Below, piece after piece: positions 45,334 to 53,023 of a stretch of 64,000 bases of DNA (positions are counted from its first letter, which is position 1; each line of letters begins with the position of its first letter). This DNA is from an uncultured Parafilimonas sp. (GTDB taxonomy: Bacteria > Bacteroidota > Bacteroidia > Chitinophagales > Chitinophagaceae). The DNA is taken from positions 1-64,000 of the forward strand of contig CAIRZB010000059.1 of NCBI GenBank assembly GCA_903882935.1, in the 5' to 3' direction. The position numbers and the translations under genes were made by a program. The notes beneath the pieces are model-generated. The model ran no database searches. It was not told the origin of the DNA and saw only the letters and a list, made by a program, of their open reading frames with translations.

Positions 45334-46326
45334 TTAACTTAATGCTTCCAAAGCATCTGCCCTGTCTTTGGCCAATTGTTGTTTCAGGGCATCCAGCCCA
45401 TTAAACTTTACTTCGCCACGCAGGTATTTTTTTAGGTATACCCGCAGTGTTTTGCCATATATGTCTTGGTTAAAGTCAAATATATTCACTTCAATCACCC
45501 TGTTTTTCCCATCAATGGTCGGCCTAACGCCAATGTTCATCATCCCAGCCCCCCGTCCCCTAAAGGCGGGCAAAAGCAACGGATCTTTATCATCCGCTTG
45601 GGAAACTGGAAACTGGAAACCGGAAACTGAAAAATCCACCTCCACCGCATACACCCCATTGCCTGGCACAAGCTTTTCTGCATCCTCAATATGCAGGTTG
45701 GCGGTGGGGTAGCCAATGGTGCGGCCCAATTGGTTGCCTTGCACCACCGTGCCTTCAAAAAAATAACTGTGGCCCAGGTAATTGTTCGCGGTTGCAACAT
45801 CCCCGGCAAACAGTGCCTCCCTAATGCGGGTTGAGCTGATGATGATGTCGTTCAGCAACTTTTCGTTAATCTCCTTTACCGCAAAGCCCAGCTTGTTGCC
45901 AAACGCTTCCAGCAAATGGTAGTCGCCACTGCGGCCCTTGCCAAAACGGTGGTCGTACCCTATAATAATGGTGTGTGGGTTAAATTTGGCCACTAAAAAA
46001 TCGGTAATGTATTCTTCGGCGGTTTGGTTGGCAAAGGTTTCGGTAAAAGGTACCACTACCAAGTGGTGGATGCCTTTCGCTTCCAGCAGGGCAATTTTTT
46101 CGGCCAGTGTGGTTAATATAGCCACGTTGGTTTGGCCTTCGCGCACCACTTTACGTGGGTGTGGGTGAAAAGTAATGATTACTGTTTCGCCGTTCACCAA
46201 GGCGGCCTCTTTTTTCAATTGCGCAATTATTTGTTGGTGGCCTGCATGCACGCCATCAAAAGTACCTATAGTAACAACTGCATTGCTAAAGCGGGGCAAT
46301 AACCCAATATCACGGTGAACCTGCAT
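45334..46326 (-). CDS. ribF: Bifunctional riboflavin kinase/FAD synthetase with in-frame repeat insert
   Basis: Makes FMN from riboflavin and then FAD. 330 residues from the ATG at 46324-46326, which gives the usual MQVHRDIG N-terminus; the longer frame is repeat sequence. FAD synthetase half: VTIGTFDGVHAGHQ (HxGH-type), IIGYDHRFGKGRSGD, ISSTRIREAL. Riboflavin kinase half: GRTIGYPTANL and GMMNIGVRPTIDG. Between AVEVD and GMMN there are about 31 residues where about 8 are usual; the DNA of this stretch (45541-45630) is a GC-rich palindrome plus four GGAAACT heptamers. The start follows the -7 box by only 8 nt. Divergent from purM. Confidence 0.95.
   Translation of the reverse strand: MQVHRDIGLLPRFSNAVVTIGTFDGVHAGHQQIIAQLKKEAALVNGETVIITFHPHPRKVVREGQTNVAILTTLAEKIALLEAKGIHHLVVVPFTETFANQTAEEYITDFLVAKFNPHTIIIGYDHRFGKGRSGDYHLLEAFGNKLGFAVKEINEKLLNDIIISSTRIREALFAGDVATANNYLGHSYFFEGTVVQGNQLGRTIGYPTANLHIEDAEKLVPGNGVYAVEVDFSVSGFQFPVSQADDKDPLLLPAFRGRGAGMMNIGVRPTIDGKNRVIEVNIFDFNQDIYGKTLRVYLKKYLRGEVKFNGLDALKQQLAKDRADALEALS
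45549..45628. repeat. Dispersed palindrome and 7-mer tandem repeat inside ribF
   Basis: 45549-45571 is CCCCCCGTCCCCTAAAGG then CGGGC, a close copy of the palindrome upstream of ribF (46343-46362). 45601-45628 is GGAAACT-GGAAACT-GGAAACC-GGAAACT, four 7-base units. Both lie in frame in the riboflavin kinase half. Confidence 0.8.
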
Positions 46327-46334
46327 ACAAGGCG

Positions 46335-46342
46335 CAAATATA
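46335..46342 (-). promoter_or_regulatory. -7 box TATATTTG of ribF
   Basis: Perfect TAnnTTTG on the minus strand with only 8 nt (CGCCTTGT) to the ribF ATG, so the leader is about 2-3 nt or absent. Confidence 0.55.
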
Positions 46343-46362
46343 CCCCCATCCCCTAAAGGGGG
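46343..46362. repeat. GC-rich palindrome CCCCTAAAGGGG, copy beside the ribF promoter
   Basis: CCCCCATCCCCTAAAGGGGG, the same element as inside ribF and near dnaJ (60831-60850). It abuts the ribF -7 box. Confidence 0.65.
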
Positions 46363-46398
46363 AAAAGAAATTTGCGGAAGCGTAGGCAAAGCAAACCT

Positions 46399-46406
46399 TA
46401 TTTTTG
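46399..46406 (+). promoter_or_regulatory. -7 box TATTTTTG of purM
   Basis: Perfect TAnnTTTG, 51 nt before the purM ATG; the closest TTTG upstream is 24 nt away. With the ribF box it forms a divergent promoter pair about 60 bp apart. Confidence 0.5.
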
Positions 46407-46457
46407 CACAAAATAACTATACAATTAAAAACCACCCCGCTGCGGCGGGCTTAGGCC

Positions 46458-47684
46458 ATGAGTTTATATTCACAACGCGGGGTTTCGGCACAAAAAGAGG
46501 AAGTACATGCGGCCATCCAAAAACTTGACCAAGGCCTTTACCAGCACGCTTTTTGCAAAATGTACCCCGATTTTATTGGGGGCAACAGCGATTTTGTAAA
46601 CATTATGCATGCCGATGGCGCCGGCACCAAGAGTATTTTGGCTTACTTGTATTGGAAAGAAACCGGCGACATAAGCGTATGGAAGGGCATTGCCCAAGAT
46701 GCGGTGGCCATGAACCTTGACGACCTGCTTTGCGTGGGGGTGTACGACAACCTGCTGTTCTCCTCCACCATTGACCGTAACAAAAGCGTTATACCTGGCG
46801 ACGTGCTTGAACAGGTAATTAATGGCACGCAAGCCTTTTTTGACGAGCTGAAAACCTACGGGGTAAATATACAATACCTGGGCGGCGAAACGGCCGATGT
46901 GGGCGACGTGGTACGCACCATAGCCGTTAACGGAACTATGATGGCCCGTTGGCCTAAAAACAAGTTGGTTACAAACGATAAAATAAGGCCGGGCAATGTT
47001 ATTGTAGGCTTTGCAAGCAGTGGTGTTGCTGCGTACGAAAACGCCTACAACAGCGGCATAGGCAGCAATGGGTTAACCAGTGCCAGGCACGATATTCTGG
47101 CCAAGCATTATGCCAAAAACCACCCCGAAACCTTTGAGCCAAGTTTAAATAACGAGGTGGTGTATATAGGCAAACATTTAATGACCGATGCGGTTAGCCC
47201 CGACAGGCTAACCGGCAGTAAAACGCCGTCGGGGGATCGTGATTCACGATTGACGATTGACGATGCACGTATTAACATCGGCCAGCTTCTCCTCAGCCCA
47301 ACCAGAACCTATGCGCCTTTGATGCGGGTTTTGCTGGAGAATTATTTTGACAAAATTGACGGTGTTATACATTGCAGCGGCGGCGGCCAAACCAAATGCA
47401 TGAAATACCTGCCGCAGCCATTAAAAATAATAAAAGACAACCTGTTTGAGGCTCCTGAAATTTTTAAACTAATACAGCAAAGCTCTGGCAGCGATAACAG
47501 GGAGATGTACCAGGTGTTTAACATGGGCCACCGTTTGGAGATATTTACTGACGAAACCACTGCCATAAAGATGATTGCAGATGCCAAGCACCTACACATC
47601 GAGGCCCAAATTGTTGGCCGCACGGAAGGCAGCGATAAAAAGGAATTGCATTTGAAGGTTAGGGATGAATGGATTGTGTATTAA
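46458..47684 (+). CDS. purM: Phosphoribosylformylglycinamidine cyclo-ligase with repeat insert
   Basis: Closes the imidazole ring to AIR in purine synthesis. 408 residues of the Bacteroidota PurM type: N-terminal HADGAGTKSILAYLYW, DDLLCVGVYDNLLFSSTIDRNK, GGETADVGDVVRT, VIVGFASSGVAAYE, GQLLLSPTRTYAPL and the C-terminal VFNMGHRLEIFTD. Between MTDAV and NIGQLLLSP there are about 25 extra residues (SPDRLTGSKTPSGDRDSRL and on), whose DNA at 47235-47265 is a tandem GATTGAC 7-mer. Followed by a hairpin at 47686-47714. Divergent from ribF. Confidence 0.93.
   Translation: MSLYSQRGVSAQKEEVHAAIQKLDQGLYQHAFCKMYPDFIGGNSDFVNIMHADGAGTKSILAYLYWKETGDISVWKGIAQDAVAMNLDDLLCVGVYDNLLFSSTIDRNKSVIPGDVLEQVINGTQAFFDELKTYGVNIQYLGGETADVGDVVRTIAVNGTMMARWPKNKLVTNDKIRPGNVIVGFASSGVAAYENAYNSGIGSNGLTSARHDILAKHYAKNHPETFEPSLNNEVVYIGKHLMTDAVSPDRLTGSKTPSGDRDSRLTIDDARINIGQLLLSPTRTYAPLMRVLLENYFDKIDGVIHCSGGGQTKCMKYLPQPLKIIKDNLFEAPEIFKLIQQSSGSDNREMYQVFNMGHRLEIFTDETTAIKMIADAKHLHIEAQIVGRTEGSDKKELHLKVRDEWIVY
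47235..47265. repeat. GATTGAC 7-mer tandem repeat inside purM
   Basis: Units GATCGT-GATTCAC-GATTGAC-GATTGAC-GATG, period 7. The tract is in frame and encodes GDRDSRLTIDD. The same kind of unit, AATGACC/ATTGACG, occurs in the hflX spacer (40663-40691). Confidence 0.75.
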
Positions 47685-47685
47685 T

Positions 47686-47714
47686 GGGTGCCTTAAAGGT
47701 GCTTTAAGGCACCC
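47686..47714 (+). terminator. Hairpin after purM
   Basis: Perfect 13-bp stem GGGTGCCTTAAAG/CTTTAAGGCACCC with a GTG loop, right after the purM stop. There is no T tract, so termination is uncertain. Confidence 0.55.
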
Positions 47715-47800
47715 TCAAAGCCATATATCCCAATAAAACGACAGGCTGTTAGAAGGCTGGCAGATAGGCACTGCGTGATAAAGTTGCCCAAAATGATGTT

Positions 47801-47808
47801 TATATTTG
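47801..47808 (+). promoter_or_regulatory. -7 box TATATTTG of nadE
   Basis: Perfect TAnnTTTG with exactly 4 nt (CCCT) before the ATG at 47813. A TTG at 47784-47786 is 14 nt upstream, too near for a standard -33. Confidence 0.6.
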
Positions 47809-47812
47809 CCCT

Positions 47813-49495
47813 ATGAAAATAGTGTTAGCCCAGCAGAATTATCACATAGGCAATTTTGACAGCAACCTGCAAAAAATAATTGCCGGGATAGCCGAGGCGA
47901 AGAGGCAAGGGGCAGACCTTGTGGTGTTTAGCGAAATGTGCATAAGCGGCTACCCCGCCCGCGATTTTGTGGAGTTTAACGATTTTATTAATAAATGCTA
48001 CCAAGGCATTGATGTTATAAAAGAGCATGCCGATACCATTGGCGTACTGGTTGGCTCACCCGCACGAAACAATACGGCAAAAGGTAAAGGCTTGTTTAAT
48101 GCGGCCTTTTTTTTATACGATAAACAAATTAAAGCCGAGATACACAAAACACTGCTGCCTACCTACGACGTGTTTGACGAGTACCGTTATTTTGAGCCTG
48201 CCTATGGCTGGGATGTTGTTACGTTTAAAGGCAAGCGCCTGGCCATTACCATTTGCGAGGATATATGGAATATTGACGACAACCCGCTGTACCGCATTTG
48301 CCCAATGGACATGCTGATGGAACAGAAGCCCGATGTGATGGTAAACCTTAGCGCATCGCCTTTTGATTACATGCACGATGAAGACCGCAAAGGGGTGGTT
48401 AAAGCCAATGTGCTTAAGTACAAGCTGCCTATGTTTTACTGCAATGCCGTTGGCAGCCAAACGGAAATTGTGTTTGACGGCTCATCGCTGATATTTGACG
48501 CCCAAGGCAATTTGTGCAAGCAACTACCCATGTTTGAAGAAGCGGTTGACGGTGCCGTGCTGAATGATGACGGCACATTGGATGCCCCTGTAATAGAACC
48601 CGCCGGCAGGCAAAAGCCATCGTACTGGAACCCCGCAGTGTTAAACGAAACACTTAACATACAGCAGGTTTACCAAGCGTTGATAATGGGCATAAGGGAT
48701 TATTTTACTAAAATGGGCTTTACAAAAGCCATTTTGGGTTCCTCGGGCGGCATTGATTCTGCGGTAACTTTGGCACTGGCCAGCGATGCGTTGGGTAAGG
48801 ATAATGTACGGGCGGTGTTGATGCCCTCGCCATACTCTACCGAACATTCAGTGGATGATGCCGTGCAACTAAGCAAAAACCTTGGCAACCCTTACGACAT
48901 TGTACGTATTAACGATGTGTACCAAACATTCCTAACCACTTTGCAACCAGTATTTAACGGCCTGCCTTTTTCGTTGGCCGAAGAAAACATGCAAAGCCGC
49001 ACAAGGGGCAACCTGCTAATGGCCATTGCCAACAAATTTGGCTATATACTGCTTAACACCTCTAACAAAAGCGAGCTAGCCACCGGGTACGGCACCTTGT
49101 ATGGAGACATGGCTGGCGGCTTGGGTGTACTGGGCGATTGTTACAAACTACAGGTATACGCGTTGGCTAATTATATAAACCGCAATGGTGAAATAATACC
49201 CCAAAATATTTTAGACAAAGCACCTAGTGCCGAACTGCGACCCGACCAAAAAGATATTGACAGCCTGCCTGAATACAATATTTTAGACAAGATATTGTAC
49301 CTGTATATTGAACGGCGTTTAGGGCCCGCAGAAATAAAAGCCCAGGGCTACGACCATGCCTTGGTTGACCGCATTTTAAAAATGGTTAATACCAACGAGT
49401 ACAAACGCAACCAATTTTGCCCCATTATACGCATATCGCCCAAAGCCTTTGGTATTGGCCGCAGGGTTCCGATAGTGGGCAAGTATTTGGGATAG
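47813..49495 (+). CDS. nadE: Glutamine-dependent NAD+ synthetase
   Basis: Converts nicotinate adenine dinucleotide to NAD+ using glutamine or ammonia. 560 residues: an N-terminal nitrilase-like glutaminase (about 1-250) with Glu41 in VFSEMCISGYPARD, Lys112 in HKTLLPTYDVFDEYRYFEP and nucleophile Cys148 in ITICEDIW, then the synthetase with the P-loop SGGIDSAVTLALA (about 309) and SNKSELATGYGTLYGDMAGG. Length matches the two-domain form. The ATG follows the -7 box by 4 nt, so translation of a leaderless mRNA is likely. Monocistronic. Confidence 0.97.
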   Translation: MKIVLAQQNYHIGNFDSNLQKIIAGIAEAKRQGADLVVFSEMCISGYPARDFVEFNDFINKCYQGIDVIKEHADTIGVLVGSPARNNTAKGKGLFNAAFFLYDKQIKAEIHKTLLPTYDVFDEYRYFEPAYGWDVVTFKGKRLAITICEDIWNIDDNPLYRICPMDMLMEQKPDVMVNLSASPFDYMHDEDRKGVVKANVLKYKLPMFYCNAVGSQTEIVFDGSSLIFDAQGNLCKQLPMFEEAVDGAVLNDDGTLDAPVIEPAGRQKPSYWNPAVLNETLNIQQVYQALIMGIRDYFTKMGFTKAILGSSGGIDSAVTLALASDALGKDNVRAVLMPSPYSTEHSVDDAVQLSKNLGNPYDIVRINDVYQTFLTTLQPVFNGLPFSLAEENMQSRTRGNLLMAIANKFGYILLNTSNKSELATGYGTLYGDMAGGLGVLGDCYKLQVYALANYINRNGEIIPQNILDKAPSAELRPDQKDIDSLPEYNILDKILYLYIERRLGPAEIKAQGYDHALVDRILKMVNTNEYKRNQFCPIIRISPKAFGIGRRVPIVGKYLG

Positions 49496-49612
49496 TTTTC
49501 TTACACCATGCAAAATAAAGGGGCTGTATATATAAACTATGTTATATGTACACACTCTATATTATTGGCAGGTGTACAATAATGCGGTAGGCTAAATGTA
49601 TATAAACAATAA

Positions 49613-49634
49613 CCCCCTGTAAAAGTACAGGGGG
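49613..49634. terminator. Hairpin between nadE and the paralogue trio
   Basis: Perfect 9-bp stem CCCCCTGTA/TACAGGGGG with an AAAG loop between convergent transcripts; a T run (GTTTTTTT) follows on the plus strand after a 7-nt gap. Confidence 0.55.
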
Positions 49635-49696
49635 CCATTCGTTTTTTTGAACCTCTATTTGCCGAAAAAATCAATTAATCAAAGCTGCAACGGTAA

Positions 49697-50122
49697 TTAT
49701 AACTTGGTTACCACTACGTTGTCAACAGTTTTAATAGTAGCATCTACCACAAATGATTGCTCAAGACTTTTGTTAGCAGAAGTAATTTTAAAGTTGTAGC
49801 TAGAGATGTCGTCGCTTTTTACCAGTTTAAACTTCTTAGCGAAATTTTTGTCGCTGAAATCTTTTGTAAACAATACATCGCCATTTTTGGTGGTGATGGT
49901 GATGGTAAATTTGTCAGCAGCCGCGTTATCCAGTGCTACATCAAAAAACAAAGCATTGTCTGTGCTGCCTGTAAACTTTACAGAAGCTTGTGCAGTGGTG
50001 CTGTTTGTTGATATATGGCTGGTGGTTTTGGCAAATGATGGCACCACAACTAATACGGTGGCTGAAAATAATACTGCGGCTAAAACTTTTTTAACGGTGT
50101 TTGCAATGGATGTGTTGTTCAT
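49697..50122 (-). CDS. Small exported protein, trio member 1
   Basis: 141 residues. Signal peptide (ends near VPSFAK), then a Ser/Thr-rich segment and a beta-rich core with KFTITITTKNGDVLFTKDF, FKLVKSDDISSYNF and a C-terminal TVDNVVVTKL. Two paralogues follow upstream with high identity, especially at the signal peptide and at the last 80 residues. I do not recognise a family; the pattern suggests one immunoglobulin-like or similar sandwich. No attachment signal (no lipobox, no sorting domain) is visible. Confidence 0.75.
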   Translation of the reverse strand: MNNTSIANTVKKVLAAVLFSATVLVVVPSFAKTTSHISTNSTTAQASVKFTGSTDNALFFDVALDNAAADKFTITITTKNGDVLFTKDFSDKNFAKKFKLVKSDDISSYNFKITSANKSLEQSFVVDATIKTVDNVVVTKL

Positions 50123-50208
50123 AACTGTGTTTTTTGTTTTACTAATAAATGATTGTTTATAAAGCTCTTATTGCTCGGCCCGAGTATCTTTTTTGGGGCT
50201 AACGGTAA

Positions 50209-50634
50209 TTATAATTTTGTTACTACTACGTTGTCAACGGTTTTAATGGAAGCGTTAACGCTGAATGTTTGCTCAAGGCTTTTGTTGCTCGACGTAATAG
50301 TAAAGTTGTAGCTGGAAATATCATCGCTTTTTACCAACTTGAATTTCTTATCGAAATTTTTGTCGCTGTAATCCTTGGTAAAAAGTACGTCGCCGTCTTT
50401 GGTGGTAATGGTGATGACAAACTTGTCAGCACTTGGGTTTGCCAGGGTTACATCAAATAACAAAGCATTATCAGTGCTGCCTGCAAACTTTACAGCAGCT
50501 TGCGCAGTGGCGTTGTTTGTTGATATGGGGCTGGCGGTTTTGGCAAATGATGGTACCACAACTAATACGGTGGCTGAAAACAATACTACGGCTAAAACTT
50601 TTTTAGCGGTGTTTACAATGGATGTGTTGTTCAT
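50209..50634 (-). CDS. Small exported protein, trio member 2
   Basis: 141 residues, about 85% identical by eye to member 1, with the same signal peptide and core (GDVLFTKDYSDKNFDKKFKL.. in parts). Differences cluster at residues 35-60. Transcribed separately: a perfect -7 box TATATTTG is at 50682-50689. The spacing of 87 bp to member 1 has its own RNA start signals, though co-transcription is also possible. Function unknown. Confidence 0.75.
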   Translation of the reverse strand: MNNTSIVNTAKKVLAVVLFSATVLVVVPSFAKTASPISTNNATAQAAVKFAGSTDNALLFDVTLANPSADKFVITITTKDGDVLFTKDYSDKNFDKKFKLVKSDDISSYNFTITSSNKSLEQTFSVNASIKTVDNVVVTKL

Positions 50635-50681
50635 AACTGTGTTTTTTGTACGAATAATGCTGTTTGTTAAAGATGGTTTTT

Positions 50682-50689
50682 CAAATATA
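50682..50689 (-). promoter_or_regulatory. -7 box TATATTTG of trio member 2
   Basis: Perfect TAnnTTTG on the minus strand 47 nt before the start of the gene ending at 50209. Confidence 0.45.
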
Positions 50690-50710
50690 ATTTTACGCTG
50701 TCAGGGGCTA

Positions 50711-51139
50711 CTATAATTTTGTTACTACTACGTTGTCAACAGTTTTTGTTGATGCGGCAACGCTAAAAAACTGTTCAAGGTTTTTGTTGTTTGCCGTAAT
50801 AGTAAAGTTGTAGCTGGCGATGTCATCGCTTTTTACCAGTTTAAACTTCTTTGCAAAACTCTTGTCATTAAACTCCTTGGCAAATAATACATCACCCTCT
50901 TTTGTTGTAATGGTGATGGTAAATTTTTCTGCAGTGGGGTTGTCAAGCAAAACATCAAACAGCAACGCATTGTCTGTTGATGTGCCGGCAAACTTTACAG
51001 ATGCTTGTGTTGTGCTGCTTAATATTTCAATATGGCGGGAAGCTTTGGCAAAAGAAGGAATTGCAAATAAAACGGCACCGGAAACCAACAATGCGGCTAA
51101 GGTTTTTTTGCTTGCTGTTGCAATAGATGTTTTGTTCAT
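50711..51139 (-). CDS. Small exported protein, trio member 3
   Basis: 142 residues, the most divergent copy (one extra Ser/Thr pair: GTSTDNALLFDV). Signal peptide ends near IPSFAK, core VLFAKEFNDKSFAKKFKL and the same C-terminus TVDNVVVTKL. As the first of the three in transcription order it may drive the group. The region upstream (51170-51183) has TGTTTACAAAATAT, shared with the exported gene at 7522, and its 5' UTR resembles that of member 1. Function unknown. Confidence 0.75.
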   Translation of the reverse strand: MNKTSIATASKKTLAALLVSGAVLFAIPSFAKASRHIEILSSTTQASVKFAGTSTDNALLFDVLLDNPTAEKFTITITTKEGDVLFAKEFNDKSFAKKFKLVKSDDIASYNFTITANNKNLEQFFSVAASTKTVDNVVVTKL

Positions 51140-51596
51140 AACACTTGTTTTTAGTTTTACTAACTTGATTGTTTACAAAATATTTAATCGCAGGCAAATA
51201 CAAACGCGTAGCTAACAATCGTGTAGGCAAAACAATGTTGTGTTATGGAAAAGCAATTTCGTTGGGGAAGCAATCTGGTGTACCGGTTAAGCAGGATCTG
51301 CTTTTAAAGCTTTGGTACAGTGTGTACCTTGTAATTGTTATGCAAATATATACCCAAATATTTAAAAGGTAACCTGCCTTTAGCAAAACTTTATGTAACA
51401 TACATTTGTTAGGTTTATGTATAGTATTGATTGTTATAGTGTTATGTTGTAGGTGATAAAATAATTAATTGTATATTTTACACTATTTCGCGTAATTTTT
51501 ACACATAGTTAACAAACATTGCACGGTTTTGAAACCAGGTGCAGGTTATAAAACTTAGGATAAAAAAGCCCCTGGCAATAGGGGCTTTTTCACAAA
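51140..51596. other. Intergenic region, 457 bases, shared regulatory motif and terminator
   Basis: Holds TGTTTACAAAATAT (51170-51183), then AT-rich sequence with no ORF of interest, and the terminator at 51563-51590. Nothing else recognised. Confidence 0.45.
51563..51590 (-). terminator. Bidirectional terminator after the thioredoxin-TPR gene
   Basis: Perfect 11-bp stem AAAAAGCCCCT/AGGGGCTTTTT with a 6-nt loop. The minus-strand reading ends in a T run, 7 nt past the stop of the gene at 51597. Confidence 0.85.
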
Positions 51597-52502
51597 TTAG
51601 TTATTAAGCAGTGATAGCATTTTTACTGCATTTTCGTTGCCGGGGCTAAGTGCAAGCACTTTTTCGTAGTTTAATTTTGCTGCGGCTTTGTTGCCAAGGT
51701 TATAAAATGCTTCACCTAGGCTGTCGTAAGTGCCGGCATAGTCAGGAAAAAGCAGCGTGTTGAGTTTAAAAATATTTAGCGCTTCAATATCATTATGTTG
51801 TGCAAGTAAAACATACCCGTACGCATTAAACTCGCCCATGTGCTTACAAATAGGTATTAATTGGTTGGCTGTCAGGCGCAACAGCCTATCATCCATAGGC
51901 AATCTTCTTTGATGTACGTTTTTTTGCCACCATGCAATGCCAGGGTAGTTTGGCGTATATGCGCGGTGCAACAATATGGCCAACAGATCTTTTTCCAACG
52001 ATATTTTTGGTGTCTCAATAATTCTGCCCATCTCTCCGTGGTGGTTGTATATAATTATAGTGGGCACATGGTGTATGTTTTTGCCCACCTCTTCATGCTG
52101 TGGGCTTTGTTTGTAGTTTTTGGTACTGTTGTCAACAAATATCAAATGTATATTGGCCGTGTCAGTACCCGCGGCACGCAGTATCTTTATCATTCTTGGT
52201 ACTTCGCGCCTGCTGTCCCCACACCAACTGCCCAAAAATATGTCTGCTACTTTGTTTTTTAGCAGCGGCCTTATACGGTTGAGCGTAAAGGAATCAATGG
52301 TATATGCGTCCCATGCCTTATAAAACCACTCTTTATAAGGTGCTGCATCGAGCATGGAAGCTGAGCAATGCCCCGCAAGTATCGTGTTGTTTTGCTCGTT
52401 TTGTATCTGCTTATTTACAATAGGTGTTGTTGATGGCATAATATGGCTGGTGCAGGCTGTTGCTGCAATAGATACTATTGCCATCATGAAAATATGTCTC
52501 AT
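51597..52502 (-). CDS. Thioredoxin-like lipoprotein with C-terminal TPR
   Basis: 301 residues. Lipoprotein signal with lipobox ATAC. The mid part (about 85-160) has a thioredoxin-like fold with FLGSWCGDSRREVPRM, a WC-x2-S active-site motif lacking the second Cys, and later VPTIIIYNHHGEMGRI. The C-terminal ~70 residues form two TPR-like helix pairs (IEALNIFKLNTLLFPDYAGTYDSLGEAFYNLG in parts). A monothiol protein of this kind may reduce, isomerise or simply bind thiols in the periplasm. The second CxxS lipoprotein at 54887 has a similar motif. Confidence 0.78.
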   Translation of the reverse strand: MRHIFMMAIVSIAATACTSHIMPSTTPIVNKQIQNEQNNTILAGHCSASMLDAAPYKEWFYKAWDAYTIDSFTLNRIRPLLKNKVADIFLGSWCGDSRREVPRMIKILRAAGTDTANIHLIFVDNSTKNYKQSPQHEEVGKNIHHVPTIIIYNHHGEMGRIIETPKISLEKDLLAILLHRAYTPNYPGIAWWQKNVHQRRLPMDDRLLRLTANQLIPICKHMGEFNAYGYVLLAQHNDIEALNIFKLNTLLFPDYAGTYDSLGEAFYNLGNKAAAKLNYEKVLALSPGNENAVKMLSLLNN

Positions 52503-52605
52503 GATAGTTTCTTATATGCTAGTATAAAAAGGGGTTTACCGGGCATGCGGAATGCCTGGCGTTAAACGGTTAGCAGCTTTGCTGCCTTTGCAAGTGCTTT
52601 AAACA

Positions 52606-52992
52606 TTAATACGGTTGCGCGGGTAAGCAGGGTGGGCGAAAAATACTGGCTGCATAAGCAAATTTGTAGCGGCCCTCATTGTATATGGGGTTTAGCATTG
52701 CATTTATAGGCAATGCGCAAGTAGTTACATTTTTTTGGGCCAGTAGGTATTTCCAATCTGTTTGTTGTTGCATTTCCTTTTGCTTTTCAGGAAAATTTGC
52801 CTGCTGGTCGGCGGGTATGCTATTTAAATTACAATCGCATTGCTGGTAAGCTGCCACCTGCAATGTGCATTTGGCATACAATAACAGCCTTGCCGCATTG
52901 GGTGCATACAAAATACAAATTAGCAATATTGCCAGCAGCTTTTTCAGAAGTGGAAATTTGTTGTAATGTAAGCATTGCGGCACGCCAATCAA
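52606..52992 (-). CDS. Small exported or membrane-anchored protein, unknown
   Basis: 128 residues with a hydrophobic N-terminal helix (LLKKLLAILLICILYAPNAARLLLY). The exact start is doubtful: the first Met (MIGVPQ) gives an unusually long stretch before KK, and no better ATG is present. The remainder is Gln-, Cys- and Pro-rich (QCDCNLN, PPCLPAQPY). Similar short proteins occur in Chitinophagaceae. It lies 32 bp downstream of the epimerase stop. Confidence 0.55.
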   Translation of the reverse strand: MIGVPQCLHYNKFPLLKKLLAILLICILYAPNAARLLLYAKCTLQVAAYQQCDCNLNSIPADQQANFPEKQKEMQQQTDWKYLLAQKNVTTCALPINAMLNPIYNEGRYKFAYAASIFRPPCLPAQPY

Positions 52993-53023
52993 AAAAATTA
53001 AATAGGCTTAGTTGGTTGTATTG

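Noticed and set aside
45334-46420. FMN riboswitch upstream of ribF
   Set aside because: The -7 box lies 8 nt before the ATG, which leaves no room for an aptamer, and no RFN-type fold is visible.
49697-51139. Type IX secretion sorting domain on the exported trio
   Set aside because: The C-terminus TVDNVVVTKL lacks the usual conserved Gly/Lys/Arg signature and is too short a match to claim it.
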